From Chitinophagales bacterium (lineage in GTDB: Bacteria; Bacteroidota; Bacteroidia; Chitinophagales; BACL12), in assembly GCA_020636645.1 (NCBI GenBank), contig JACJXO010000001.1, forward strand, positions 186,001-250,000: a stretch of 64,000 nt of DNA. The letters run 5' to 3'. The position numbers and the translations under genes are program-made. Below the pieces are notes generated by a model, which worked only from the letters and a program-made list of their open reading frames with translations, did not search any database and was not told where the DNA came from. This document shows, piece by piece, positions 32,772 to 42,949 of the stretch (position 1 is its first letter; every line of letters begins with the position of its first letter).

Positions 32772-34841
32772 TTATTCTACAATTATCATACTTCTGATCA
32801 TCTGATCTCCTTTGATAGCTTCCAGGATCATCTGGCCTGTCAAGGCATCAGGCAGATCAATTGCTACCAGTTCTCCTGCATGCATATCAGAACGAAGATA
32901 GAGCAAACGACCACTCAGATCATATACATGTATTTGCAATTCTTCTGTTTCGTTATCGAAACCGTTCATATAGAAGGTTCCTGATGAAGGATTGGGAAAT
33001 ACCGACACTCCTTCCGTAAATATGCCGGTTCTTGCCGGGGTGCTGAAGAACATCAGAGAGGTTGGGCCTGCACGGTCTTCACCGCAGCGGGTAACCATCT
33101 GGAACTCATAATCGGCACCTGGTGTCAAACCGGTCAGCATGGTCATGGAGCCTGTTGTTGCTTTCTTCAGCCACATGGGCGATCCAATTTCACGGTAACG
33201 TACACCATACTGTGTGCCTCCGTCAACAGCGGTCCAGGAAACCAATGCAGTAGTACCTCCGGCATCAGGTTCCACAGTAATATCATCGGGGGTAGTACAT
33301 GCAGGTGCACAACCATCTGCTGTATGAGTGCCGTAAAAATCAAAAGTATTCTGTGCATATACATCCCATTCTGTGGCACCTATGCTCCAGTCAGTTTGTC
33401 CGGCAGAAACTGAAGCCTTCCGAACCAGCGTATTCTCACCTGTTCCTCCTGTATCCACCGGCCATTCAGTGATAGGATCTTCTCCAACTACACCGATCAT
33501 ATCTAATGTATCCATAAACTGAAAGAGTACCACCGCATCATTGCCATTGAAGAATGTAACGGAGGCAGTGGTATCTGCCAGGCTGAGTAATGCAGAATCA
33601 GCGCTGGCGTTCACGATCAGGTACACATCTTCAGAGGCGATCATGCCTGTCAGGTAAAAGGTATTGGAAGGCACGGTACTTCCGTTATTGAACACTTTTA
33701 CGACATAGCCATCCATGTCTATGTCAACTGCTCCGGGGTTATATATCTCCAGGGCCTTATTATTGGAAGAACCTTCAATATATTCACTAAAGAACAGATT
33801 TTCACACGGGCCTGTTGCAGCCGTTTCGTTGTCTATGATAGAAACAGTTACTTCATTGCTCAATCCTGTTGCGCAACCTTCACTGGTACTGTCAATGTGC
33901 ACAGTAAGCGTTTCTGTAAACTCCAGGTCAAAGTCATTTCCAATGAGCACATCAAATGTCTGCATGGTTGCACCGCCTTCGGTGAAGCTGATCACAGCGG
34001 GATCGAAAAGGTAATCAACAAACATTTCGGCTGTTCCATCGGTAGCAGAAACATAAACATCACAGTTGGCTGAAACATTCAGCTCAACAGAAACAGTGGC
34101 GGCACCGGCACCTTCCACAACAGAAACATCCTCCACCAGTTCAGCAAGAGGTGTTACTTCACCTGCATAAGCTGTCAGGCTGATATCATCCAGACCAAAT
34201 TCATCTCTTGATCCGGAACCACTAACATCTGCACCATCCCATCTGATGTAGAAAAAATCACCATCACCAATACTCAGACCTGGAATACTGGTGCTTTGAT
34301 TGTAAGTGTAAAGCAGGTCTTCGTCGGCTTCTACACTCACCAGATCCAGCGACGGAATATTGACAAATGTGGTATTGTCATAAGAATAAGAACAGTTCCA
34401 ATTGTTTGCACGGCCCTCATTGTTGTAGATATATACGGTATAGGCCAGGTCCACTTCTGTCAGTATGCTGCCTGTATTATTCTGCAGCTTCCAGGTGATA
34501 CTGCCCGGATTGAAATCAGAGCTAGTAGGTTGTATATACACAGCTGTGTTTCCGGAATTATCAAATGCATACAAGCCACCGGAAGTAATGTTACCAGTGG
34601 TGATTCCACGAGCCAGATCGCCTGTGGCAGATGAACCGCCAAACAACAGGTCTCCATCTGAAAATCCGAGCACTTCCCAGTTGTTGGAATTTAATTGTCC
34701 GGCAGCGGGTGCAGGATCGAACCCGGTTCCGTCAAAACCGGTGAAATCTTCTGACACAGGCACACCGGAACCCACAATAGATACCTGGGCGCCGGCAGTA
34801 AACGCAGATAATAAGATAACAGGTAATAAGATTTTTTTCAT
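32772..34841 (-). CDS. Secreted protein with Calx-beta, lamin-tail, FN3 and T9SS domains
   Basis: A 689-residue exported protein. A signal peptide ends near TAGAQ (about residue 19). A lectin-like beta region follows (about 20-235), then a Calx-beta repeat (about 240-340), a lamin tail domain (about 345-500: FFSEYIEGSSNNKALEIYNP), an FN3 domain (about 515-605) and a type IX sorting domain (VFPNPSSGTFYMNG to the end). Lamin tail domains in bacterial secreted proteins go with nucleases or adhesins; no nuclease motif is present. Its FN3 and tail resemble those of the gene at 30339-32687, so they may be paralogous modules. Confidence 0.87.
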   Translation of the reverse strand: MKKILLPVILLSAFTAGAQVSIVGSGVPVSEDFTGFDGTGFDPAPAAGQLNSNNWEVLGFSDGDLLFGGSSATGDLARGITTGNITSGGLYAFDNSGNTAVYIQPTSSDFNPGSITWKLQNNTGSILTEVDLAYTVYIYNNEGRANNWNCSYSYDNTTFVNIPSLDLVSVEADEDLLYTYNQSTSIPGLSIGDGDFFYIRWDGADVSGSGSRDEFGLDDISLTAYAGEVTPLAELVEDVSVVEGAGAATVSVELNVSANCDVYVSATDGTAEMFVDYLFDPAVISFTEGGATMQTFDVLIGNDFDLEFTETLTVHIDSTSEGCATGLSNEVTVSIIDNETAATGPCENLFFSEYIEGSSNNKALEIYNPGAVDIDMDGYVVKVFNNGSTVPSNTFYLTGMIASEDVYLIVNASADSALLSLADTTASVTFFNGNDAVVLFQFMDTLDMIGVVGEDPITEWPVDTGGTGENTLVRKASVSAGQTDWSIGATEWDVYAQNTFDFYGTHTADGCAPACTTPDDITVEPDAGGTTALVSWTAVDGGTQYGVRYREIGSPMWLKKATTGSMTMLTGLTPGADYEFQMVTRCGEDRAGPTSLMFFSTPARTGIFTEGVSVFPNPSSGTFYMNGFDNETEELQIHVYDLSGRLLYLRSDMHAGELVAIDLPDALTGQMILEAIKGDQMIRSMIIVE

Positions 34842-34893
34842 GATCAGGAATTTGCTGTAAAGCTACCTGATCAAATGCAACAGTACTTGGATT

Positions 34894-35322
34894 CTATGCT
34901 AAATTATCATTAAACCGTTGCTGAAATACCGAAGGAACCCGCACCACTTTTCTGCTGTTGTAATCGTAAAAAACAATACCTGTGCGTACTACAGCAATTA
35001 CCTTGTCTATTATTCTTATATTATAATATATACTACATCCAACTGCTGAAAAGTTTCCCACATGCAGGTCAACAGTTAGAATATCGCCTGCAAAAGCCTC
35101 TTTGACATACTTGATCTCTGCTTCATTCATGATGATACCAGGCCCTTCTACATCCAGTTCAGAGTATCCCATAGACCGAAGCATCTGCACCCTCGCCTCC
35201 TGAGCCAGGGAAAGAACTTTATCATTACCCAGATGACCTCCATAGTTGATATCGCCAATACGCACTTCGAGCTGGGTGGTAAAGTGTACCGGGTTCGGAA
35301 AACTCCATGTTGTTCTGGTCAT
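34894..35322 (-). CDS. Hotdog-fold acyl-CoA thioesterase
   Basis: A 142-residue protein of the 4-hydroxybenzoyl-CoA thioesterase (YbgC-like) group. The catalytic stretch RIGDINYGGHLGNDKVL holds the Asp/Asn-His arrangement; EAEIKYVKEAFAGD and VRTGIVFYDY complete the hotdog sheet. It cleaves acyl-CoA esters in the cytoplasm. Its start overlaps the tsaD stop by four bases (35319-35322), so it follows tsaD in one operon. The acyl group cannot be told. Confidence 0.88.
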   Translation of the reverse strand: MTRTTWSFPNPVHFTTQLEVRIGDINYGGHLGNDKVLSLAQEARVQMLRSMGYSELDVEGPGIIMNEAEIKYVKEAFAGDILTVDLHVGNFSAVGCSIYYNIRIIDKVIAVVRTGIVFYDYNSRKVVRVPSVFQQRFNDNLA

Positions 35323-36338
35323 ACCTGCAGTTCTATGAATTCCATTCTGGCCTGGGGGCTGTCATCCAAACTCCCCACCCCTCCACGCTGAACTGCCAGA
35401 TATCCGGTCATGGCGATCATGGCGGCGTTGTCAGTGCAATAAGAAAGTGGTGGGATATACAGATTCCACCCGTGTTCTTTGGCTGCTGTCTGCATCATGG
35501 TTCGTAACCCGCTGTTGGCAGAAACCCCGCCAGCCAGTGCCACTTCACGAATTCCTGTTTCCATACATGCCTTTGCAACTCTTTTCAGCAATATATTGTT
35601 GATGGTATGTTGCACGGAGGCGCAGAGATCAGGCAGATGTGCTGCAATAAAGTCAGGCTCCTTCTTCACGGCATCACGTATCGTGTACAGGATACTGGTT
35701 TTCAGTCCGCTGAAAGAAAAATCCAATCCGGGCACTGATGGATCCGCGAAACGGAATGTTCCCGGATCTCCCTGTGATGCCAGAGCATCAATCTGCGGTC
35801 CGCCGGGATAAGGGAGCCCCAGCATCTTGGCTGCCTTATCATATGCTTCGCCGGCTGCATCATCTATCGTCTGACCCAGAATCTCCATCCGGAAATAGTC
35901 ATTTACCCGAACGATCTGGGTATGTCCGCCTGAAACAGTGAGACAAATGAATGGAAATGCCGGTACCGGTGCATCAATAAAATGAGCAAGAATATGTGCC
36001 TGCATATGATGTACAGGAATAAGCGGAATCTGCGTTGCAAGGGCCAGGCCTTTGGCAAAAGATGCGCCAACCATGAGAGCCCCGAGCAATCCCGGACCAC
36101 GGGTATAAGCCACCCCATCCAGATCGGCAACTCTGATACCGGCTTCTTTCAGTGCCGCATCTGTTACCGGGATGATGGCCGATTGGTGTGCTCGCGATGC
36201 CAGTTCAGGTACCACACCACCATACCGGGAGTGGATCTCCTGACCGGCTACCAGGCTGGACAGCAACTTTCCGTCTCTGACCACAGCTGCAGCAGTTTCA
36301 TCGCAGGATGTTTCAATACCCAAAATGGTCAGCGACAT
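35319..36338 (-). CDS. tsaD: tRNA threonylcarbamoyltransferase TsaD
   Basis: A 339-residue enzyme of the Kae1/TsaD family that makes t6A37 in ANN-decoding tRNAs with TsaB, TsaC and TsaE. Diagnostic features are GIETSCDET (7-15), the iron ligands H111 and H115 in HHMQAH, GGHTQI, and GGVSANSGLR near the C-terminus. Length is standard. It starts 53 bases from the divergent TamB-like gene. Confidence 0.97.
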   Translation of the reverse strand: MSLTILGIETSCDETAAAVVRDGKLLSSLVAGQEIHSRYGGVVPELASRAHQSAIIPVTDAALKEAGIRVADLDGVAYTRGPGLLGALMVGASFAKGLALATQIPLIPVHHMQAHILAHFIDAPVPAFPFICLTVSGGHTQIVRVNDYFRMEILGQTIDDAAGEAYDKAAKMLGLPYPGGPQIDALASQGDPGTFRFADPSVPGLDFSFSGLKTSILYTIRDAVKKEPDFIAAHLPDLCASVQHTINNILLKRVAKACMETGIREVALAGGVSANSGLRTMMQTAAKEHGWNLYIPPLSYCTDNAAMIAMTGYLAVQRGGVGSLDDSPQARMEFIELQV

Positions 36339-36353
36339 GTAATAATCATTTAA

Positions 36354-36361
36354 TAATTTCG
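36354..36361 (+). promoter_or_regulatory. -7 variant TAATTTCG for the TamB-like gene
   Basis: TAnnTTCG in the 53-base gap between tsaD and the TamB-like gene, 30 bases before the ATG. It is the same one-base variant as seen before the M1 peptidase. Confidence 0.4.
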
Positions 36362-36391
36362 CTAAATTACTGCACTAGCAGTGTACATCGT

Positions 36392-39300
36392 ATGTCCGAA
36401 GCTACAACCGGCAGGAAGATACTGAGGGTGACTGGAAAGGTTCTCTTGTGGATACCGGTTGTCCTTTCAGGCTTGCTGCCCATCTTTTTTCTCATTTTAC
36501 AAATACCTGCCGTACAGACCCGGATCAGGGTAGCTGCAGTTTCATGGCTGGAAGAAAAGCTGGACACAACGGTGAAGCTGGACGACATAGATATCAATAT
36601 TTTCCGCCATGTAGTTCTGGACGGACTGTACATTCAGGATCTGGAAGGAGACACCTTATTGTATGCTGAACATGCGGCCATTCGTATCAGATCAGTAAAT
36701 CCATTGTCGAAAGATATTCGTTTGCGCACCCTGGAGCTGAAAGGGTGCTATGCACATGTGTACAGGCACCCGGAAGACAGTTCGTTCAATTTTCAATTCA
36801 TAGCAGATGCGTTTGCATCAGACAAGGAGAAAGATACCACCAGTGCTCCTTCGGCTCTGGATCTCGGGATCAAAGAGATCGATTTCAAACAGGTACACTT
36901 TCAGTTTGACGACAGTCTGTCCTATCAGGCTTATGACACCTACCTGCATTCGTTCAGGGCTACTTTCAATAAGTTTAGCCTGCAGGAGGAGGTACTGGCA
37001 GTAAACCAGCTGGAAGCAGACGGATGTACCTTTCAGTTATCCAGATTGCTGGACCTTCGGCCGGAAGAAGAAGACACCATTCCTTCAGCATATGCCTATG
37101 TTCACATCCGACCAGGCAACTGGATCCTGGAGGCATCTCACCTTCAGTTGAAAAATTGCTTTTTCGGGTATCAGAATGAAAACCATCTGTTGCGTGAAGA
37201 CCTGATGGACTTTAACCATCTGGCATTGCGAGATATCAATATCGATATGGAAGAGATCGTATATGCCGGTGATACAGTGAGAGGATACATGAATCAGGTG
37301 GCTTGTACAGATCGCAGCGGATTTCGTTTACAAACCTTGCAGTCAGCCTTTTTCTTCAGTGGAACAAAGACCATCCTCAACGGATTGCTGTTGGAAACAG
37401 CCAACAGCAGGATCACAGATAATCTGCAATTCAGTTATGCCTCTCTGCTTGATTTCAACAGGATATTTGACGCTGTTGAGATCCGTGCCAATCTCAGAAA
37501 TACTGTTGTCAGTACAGATGATCTGGCTTACTTCAGTGCATCACTGGGTTCTTACCACAGCCTGATAACCGCCAATATGCCTGTATCAGGAACCTTGTCA
37601 AACCTGAAGGCCAGTGGTGCACAGCTGGCAGTTGATCAAACACTGAGCTTTCAGGGTGATCTGCGCATTCGTGGTCTGCCCGTCATAGACGAAACCTGGT
37701 TCGACGTGGATCTGCGCCCGCTGCAGGCCAACATGCCCGGTCTCAATGAACAACTGGGAGGAGTACTACCCAGCCAGATCACGGAACTGGGCCAGGTGGA
37801 ATTCAAAGGTAAATATACTGGTTTTATATATGATTTTGTAGTCTATGGACAGATGGAAAGTACCATAGGCAGTTTGAATACAGACATCAGGATGCAATAC
37901 GATCCGGATGCCGGAAATACGCATTACTCAGGAAGCATCGCTACAGAAGAGCTGAATGCCGGATTGCTGGCAGGCCTGGATGACATGCTCGGAACAGTCA
38001 GCCTGGTTGCAACGGTTGAGGGAAACAGTTCGCCAGGAAAGAATGATCTGGTATTGAGTTCACAGGTATCAGATATCTGGTTCAACGGTTACCGATACCG
38101 CGACCTGCAAATTTCAGGTCAGCTAAGTAATGACGGCTTTGATGGCAGACTGAATATGAACGATCCCAACGCACGTCTTTCCTTTCTGGGATCTGTTCAT
38201 ATTGCCGACAGTACACCGGTCATGAACTTTGAGTCAACCATAGAACATGCAGACCTGCAGTTGCTGAAGATCTATCCCACTCCGCTTACCATCAGTGCAC
38301 ATACACAGGTTGATATAACGGGAAGCGATATCAACTCCTTTCTGGGCAGTGCTGTACTGGATGAGGTGCATTTATCTACAGGCAAGTACAACTGGGATCA
38401 GGATCGGATCAGCCTGACTTCCAGGCAGGAAAATGGCGTAAGAAATACACGGCTGGAGAGCGATCTGCTGAACATTTCAGTGATCGGTTCTTACCAGGTA
38501 GATCAGCTGCCGCGGCAATTTACCGGTATGGTGAACTACTATCTTCATGGAACCCCGTTCATGACTGACAGTATGGTACCGCAACAATTCGAATACAACA
38601 TCAGCGGACATGATCTGCATCAGGCAACAGCAATTTTCTACCCGGATATAGAACAATTGGGAATATTGCAGCTTAGCGGTCTTTTTGACAGCGGACAAAG
38701 ACACCTGACCGCCAGGTGGTTGCTAAAAAACACGCAGTATAAGGGCATCTATACAGAAAATGTTGCAGGTGAAATTTCAGACCGTGAAGGTCATCTGAGT
38801 TACTTCCTGCGAGCTGCACCGATACAGGTTTCAGAGCAATTGCAGCTACCTGTTTCTTCTCTGGAAGGAGCCTTGTTCCAGGATTCTGTTGATGTCAACC
38901 TGAAAATGGGAAAGGACGTGGATCCGGAAAGACTCAACCTGTATGCCGGCATCAAAGTATCGGAAGAGAATCTTTCACTACACGTACTTCCATCGGAGAT
39001 CTTTGTGAGCAATGAACGCTGGGACATACAACCCAACAACTCACTGATCTATGATTACGAAAATTTTTATGCCGATCAGTTCACCCTGACCAACCTGGAC
39101 AAAAAGGTGAGTATAACCAGCAGCAATAAAGAAGGCATGGGGGCCGCCTTTCGTGTGCTGATCGAAAATTTCAGACTGGAAGACATCACCAAGATCGCCC
39201 AGTATGATGACTATGCACTGGCCGGCAGAATAGACGCCAACGTAACCATCAGCGATCCATTTGACAGTCTGACCGTACTGGGTTTCATCAACATCAAGGA

Positions 39301-41116
39301 ATTCATTCTGGATGCACAGCCAATAGGCAACATCAACCTGACCGCAACCCGCATTTTTCCGAATCCTCATCTGAATTTTAATATGAACCTGCAGGGGGCC
39401 AACTCCATGCGGGCATACGGGTATTACAGCATAGGTGAAACCGACAGTCTCCATATGGTGGCAGAGATCGCCAAGATCCCGTTCAAGGTAGCAGAGCCGT
39501 TCACCGTAGGCCTGATGTCAGACCTCCGGGGCGATGCCTATGGAACCGTTCGTGTGGAAGGGCCGGTAAACGACCTGCAAACTTCAGGGTATGTGGAGAT
39601 GAAAAATGGTGGCTTCTACTTTGACTACCTGGGCATTGATATGGACTTTCAGTTCCAGAAGGTTGAATTATTTCCTGACAGAATCTATCTGACACCCAAC
39701 AAGGTCTTTGATGAGTCCGGTAATGAGGGATGGGTAAAGGGCAATATCTACCATACTGCATATGATCATTTTGTATTTGACAGTCTGGTATTCAACTCAG
39801 GTAATTTTGTGCTGATGAATGCCACTGTCAAAGAGAATCCTGACTTCTATGGCTATACCTCCGGACAGGTAAATGCTGTCATAGACGGGCCGCTCGAAGA
39901 CCTGCAGGTAACCGTAGATGCTACACCTGTCAAGACCCCAGGCAAGGCGAATGTGGTTTACATACCGGCCTATGGTTCAGGAAATGTGAGCAGGCACAAT
40001 TTCATTCAATTCGTTGACAGATCAGACAGCACCGGCCAGGCAGAGAACAACAACAAATCACTCAGTGTGGTGAGTGTAAGCACCTTTGTACAGGTTACAC
40101 CAGATGTAGAGGTGCAGATCCTGCTGAGCAGTGAAGGTTCAGATGTGATCAAGGGAGCAGGATCCGGCAACCTGTTCATAGATGTGAACACGCTTGGAAA
40201 AGTGGAGATCAGCGGCTTGCTAAAGATCACACAGGGCAGCTATGATTTTTCATTTGAGGGTCTGGCCACCAAGAAGTTCATAGTCAAGGAAGGTGGCACG
40301 ATACTCTTTGATCAGGATCCGTATCAGGCCAAACTGGGACTAACCGCAGTATATCGCCTGGATAAAGTTCAGAAGCTGGGGCTCATCAGTGATCTGCCGC
40401 TGTCAGATCCGGAGATACAGGAAGCCAGGAAAGCCATTCCGGTTGACGTGTACATCAATATTGGTGGCACTCTGGAAGCGCCGGAGATCAGTTTTGACAT
40501 TATTTTGCCGGATGAAAGAAGCAGCGGAGGTTTGTCTGAGTTTGACCAGCGATTATCTGAGGTCAAATCAGATCAGAATGAATTGAACAAACAGGTTTTC
40601 GGTTTGCTCATGATCAATAATTTCCTGCCTAAAGAACTGAATGCAGGTGCCGCACTTGGAGCGGGGGTCAACAGCAGCATTTCTGACTTCATTACGAGTC
40701 AGCTGTCAGGATACTTCTCAGACTGGATCTCAGAGATCATACCCAATGCAGAGATCGACATCGGGTACCAGAAGATCGGCTCCGGAGATCTGGGCCTCAG
40801 CGAGTCTGATCAGACGCAGTTTGAAGCCGGACTTACCCAAAAACTTTTTGGCGATGCACTAACCGTTAAGATAGGTGGTACTTACAACTATGAAGCCAGC
40901 AGCAGTAACCCAAATGCCAACCTGGCAGGTGATTTTGAGGTAGAGTACCGCATCACACCTGACGGAAGGATACGGGTCAAAGCGTTCAGAGAATCAGATT
41001 TTGATGCGGTGGCTTCCAAGAACGATGTACGTACAGGTCTGGGTTTATTTTATACTAAAGACTTTGATTCTTTTTCAGAACTGTTTGAAAGCAGACGCCG
41101 GCAGCAGACACCTTAG
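36392..41116 (+). CDS. TamB-family (DUF490) translocation/lipid-bridge protein
   Basis: A 1574-residue protein anchored by one N-terminal helix (about 15-38, LLWIPVVLSGLLPIFFLIL). A very long beta-rich repeat region follows with AsmA-like motifs (LDDIDINIFRHVVLDGLYI). The C-terminal DUF490 domain spans about residues 1180-1560: GSGNLFIDVNTLGKVEISG, QVFGLLMINNF, and the closing LGLFYTKDFDSF barrel-like end. TamB-like proteins span the periplasm and, in proteobacteria, act with TamA in outer membrane biogenesis and phospholipid transport. No TamA gene is present in the window. The ATG at 36392 is used; a longer frame would run into tsaD. Confidence 0.92.
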   Translation: MSEATTGRKILRVTGKVLLWIPVVLSGLLPIFFLILQIPAVQTRIRVAAVSWLEEKLDTTVKLDDIDINIFRHVVLDGLYIQDLEGDTLLYAEHAAIRIRSVNPLSKDIRLRTLELKGCYAHVYRHPEDSSFNFQFIADAFASDKEKDTTSAPSALDLGIKEIDFKQVHFQFDDSLSYQAYDTYLHSFRATFNKFSLQEEVLAVNQLEADGCTFQLSRLLDLRPEEEDTIPSAYAYVHIRPGNWILEASHLQLKNCFFGYQNENHLLREDLMDFNHLALRDINIDMEEIVYAGDTVRGYMNQVACTDRSGFRLQTLQSAFFFSGTKTILNGLLLETANSRITDNLQFSYASLLDFNRIFDAVEIRANLRNTVVSTDDLAYFSASLGSYHSLITANMPVSGTLSNLKASGAQLAVDQTLSFQGDLRIRGLPVIDETWFDVDLRPLQANMPGLNEQLGGVLPSQITELGQVEFKGKYTGFIYDFVVYGQMESTIGSLNTDIRMQYDPDAGNTHYSGSIATEELNAGLLAGLDDMLGTVSLVATVEGNSSPGKNDLVLSSQVSDIWFNGYRYRDLQISGQLSNDGFDGRLNMNDPNARLSFLGSVHIADSTPVMNFESTIEHADLQLLKIYPTPLTISAHTQVDITGSDINSFLGSAVLDEVHLSTGKYNWDQDRISLTSRQENGVRNTRLESDLLNISVIGSYQVDQLPRQFTGMVNYYLHGTPFMTDSMVPQQFEYNISGHDLHQATAIFYPDIEQLGILQLSGLFDSGQRHLTARWLLKNTQYKGIYTENVAGEISDREGHLSYFLRAAPIQVSEQLQLPVSSLEGALFQDSVDVNLKMGKDVDPERLNLYAGIKVSEENLSLHVLPSEIFVSNERWDIQPNNSLIYDYENFYADQFTLTNLDKKVSITSSNKEGMGAAFRVLIENFRLEDITKIAQYDDYALAGRIDANVTISDPFDSLTVLGFINIKEFILDAQPIGNINLTATRIFPNPHLNFNMNLQGANSMRAYGYYSIGETDSLHMVAEIAKIPFKVAEPFTVGLMSDLRGDAYGTVRVEGPVNDLQTSGYVEMKNGGFYFDYLGIDMDFQFQKVELFPDRIYLTPNKVFDESGNEGWVKGNIYHTAYDHFVFDSLVFNSGNFVLMNATVKENPDFYGYTSGQVNAVIDGPLEDLQVTVDATPVKTPGKANVVYIPAYGSGNVSRHNFIQFVDRSDSTGQAENNNKSLSVVSVSTFVQVTPDVEVQILLSSEGSDVIKGAGSGNLFIDVNTLGKVEISGLLKITQGSYDFSFEGLATKKFIVKEGGTILFDQDPYQAKLGLTAVYRLDKVQKLGLISDLPLSDPEIQEARKAIPVDVYINIGGTLEAPEISFDIILPDERSSGGLSEFDQRLSEVKSDQNELNKQVFGLLMINNFLPKELNAGAALGAGVNSSISDFITSQLSGYFSDWISEIIPNAEIDIGYQKIGSGDLGLSESDQTQFEAGLTQKLFGDALTVKIGGTYNYEASSSNPNANLAGDFEVEYRITPDGRIRVKAFRESDFDAVASKNDVRTGLGLFYTKDFDSFSELFESRRRQQTP

Positions 41117-42585
41117 ACAGACCTGCTGCTACCATTCAAACGGCCTGAGAGCCAGGAATCAAATCTGGTCATTTCATAGCCGAGCGGGTCCCAGCTATTT
41201 TCACCTGTACCTTCCTGAAGCAGTGTCAGGTGTTTACCAGACAATCGAATGGCATTTTTCCAGTCATAACCACTTTTGATATAGAAACGAAACAGCTGGT
41301 GGATAAGCTTTGGGCGAAATATATTCTCCTTGCGAAGGTCACTCAGCAGTTTTCTGAATGTTTCGATACGGAAGTCAAGCCAGTCATCATTTCCCAATTC
41401 AACAATGCACATCATTTCCAGGATCTTGATGCCGATTCGCCACCCGGATTTGTCGCTGAACAAATCTGTTTGCTGTTGCAGGATGGATAGTGATTCAGCA
41501 TATTTACCCATGCGGAAATGAAGCTGGGCATCATAGAAGTTCCACTTGGAACGCAGCATATGATTCCTGGTGATATTCCTGTTTTTCTTCATCTCATCCA
41601 GCAGAACAATGGCCTCGTCATAAAGCCCGCGGTAAAAGAATGACAGAAAGAGTGCATCACTGGCATTGACAAAGTTTACCGATCCCTTCGTGAAATACTC
41701 TCTGGCAGTATTGGCAAACAAAGCGGCAGATTCATATTCGCCTCTGTATATGCTGATCATACCCAGCTGCATATTGGCACCGCCCATATTATCGATGGAA
41801 TAAACCACCGGACTGGTCTTCACCAGTTCAAGAAAATCCTGTGCAAACTGAAATGCAGATGTATAGTCCTTTCTGAGGTGATTGTAGAATACTTCGCTAC
41901 GCAGATACCAGAACCTGATCTCAACGGAACTGGTCTCTTCGCTCAGTTTTCTGAGCTCCCTGCTTGCCTCTTCAGCCTGGATCTTGTAATTGAATTCCTT
42001 GTTGGCCTGAAACAGGTTAGGGATGGTAAGCTGGCGAAGGTAATCCTGGGCCTTGAATTTGTCCTGGATCAGTTTGAACTGGCCGAGACTTTCCTGTGCA
42101 ATTCTTGAATAGGTCTGTAGGCCCTCTCTGGTGGCTACCAATGGTATAAGCTGCTCATTGATGATCACCAACTCATTGGTCAGTTCAAACTGCTCTGCGA
42201 GGCGTTTAGCCTTATACAGGTGCTCTATGGCCAGGAGGTTGGCACCGCGACTTGACAGGATCTCTGCCTCTGCAATAAGCAACCTGCATTCAAAGCGTGA
42301 TTTGAAGTATTTAGATCTGAATTTGGAATGTCTTTGCTCCCATACCAACACCTTGATGATGTCATCCTTGAGGCGTCTTTTGACCATAGAGAAAGCTGAA
42401 TCACCTACATTTTTCTGTAAAAATGAGGCCGCTTCCATGTCACTTAATTCAGGATCGTTTAACACCTTTTCAAATAGCCTGAAACGCTGATTGGCATCAG
42501 CCTGAGGCCGCAACCGGTAAAACTTTCTGATGGCATTGACCTCTCTGGTGGTCAGGGTACTTATCAACTGCGTAATTTTCTCCAA
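41113..42585 (-). CDS. Helical-repeat (TPR-like) protein of unknown function
   Basis: A 490-residue, all-helical soluble protein without signal peptide. Helix pairs of TPR type recur (IEHLYKAKRLAEQF, MGGANMQLGMISIYRGEYESAALFANTAREYF, MGKYAESLSILQQQ). The first 100 residues are basic (MVKRRLKDDIIKVLVWEQ). I do not recognise the family. No ATG lies at the N-terminus, so the start is TTG at 42585 with a purine-rich stretch just after it; a second in-frame TTG seven codons in is the alternative. It converges on the TamB-like gene with a four-base overlap. Confidence 0.7.
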   Translation of the reverse strand: MEKITQLISTLTTREVNAIRKFYRLRPQADANQRFRLFEKVLNDPELSDMEAASFLQKNVGDSAFSMVKRRLKDDIIKVLVWEQRHSKFRSKYFKSRFECRLLIAEAEILSSRGANLLAIEHLYKAKRLAEQFELTNELVIINEQLIPLVATREGLQTYSRIAQESLGQFKLIQDKFKAQDYLRQLTIPNLFQANKEFNYKIQAEEASRELRKLSEETSSVEIRFWYLRSEVFYNHLRKDYTSAFQFAQDFLELVKTSPVVYSIDNMGGANMQLGMISIYRGEYESAALFANTAREYFTKGSVNFVNASDALFLSFFYRGLYDEAIVLLDEMKKNRNITRNHMLRSKWNFYDAQLHFRMGKYAESLSILQQQTDLFSDKSGWRIGIKILEMMCIVELGNDDWLDFRIETFRKLLSDLRKENIFRPKLIHQLFRFYIKSGYDWKNAIRLSGKHLTLLQEGTGENSWDPLGYEMTRFDSWLSGRLNGSSRSV

Positions 42586-42766
42586 AGCAATGTAATTATA
42601 TTCAAAGATTTCCTAATTACATTTGAAAATCCTCAATCGCACACATGTTTTATTATATATCATCATTGACAGTTGAAATTATTTTACCTTTTAAAAACTT
42701 GCTTTTTTCTGACAAAGAACATAGATTCGGTGTCACATTACTTAACTATCTGATAAACTTACAACT
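42586..42766. other. AT-rich gap upstream of the small peptide gene
   Basis: No gene seen. TACCTTTT at 42685-42692 is one base from TAnnTTTG and could drive the 49-residue peptide gene. Support is weak. Confidence 0.3.
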
Positions 42767-42916
42767 ATGGCAATCTTATTAACTATTCTGATGTCTCTGG
42801 GTCTGGTTAGCAACTCAAATGTAACCATCAATAACACAGCAGTCAACCAAAAAGACCATCAACACATGGGAGGCCAGTACAACTCCGGTAACTGGGAATG
42901 GGATAACACCCATTGA
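42767..42916 (+). CDS. 49-residue exported-looking peptide
   Basis: A short open frame from the ATG at 42767 to the TGA at 42914-42916. A hydrophobic N-terminus (MAILLTILMSLGLVSNS) could be a signal peptide. The mature part would be about 32 residues, rich in Asn, Gln, His, Gly and Trp (DHQHMGGQYNSGNWEWDNTH). A CAGCTGC/GCAGCTG hairpin (42950-42967) follows. I know no family. It is supported only by its signal-like start, its clean stop and its position in an otherwise empty stretch, so chance remains possible. Confidence 0.4.
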   Translation: MAILLTILMSLGLVSNSNVTINNTAVNQKDHQHMGGQYNSGNWEWDNTH

Positions 42917-42949
42917 TCCTGTTGTAAACCCATCAACCAGATGGAAACA

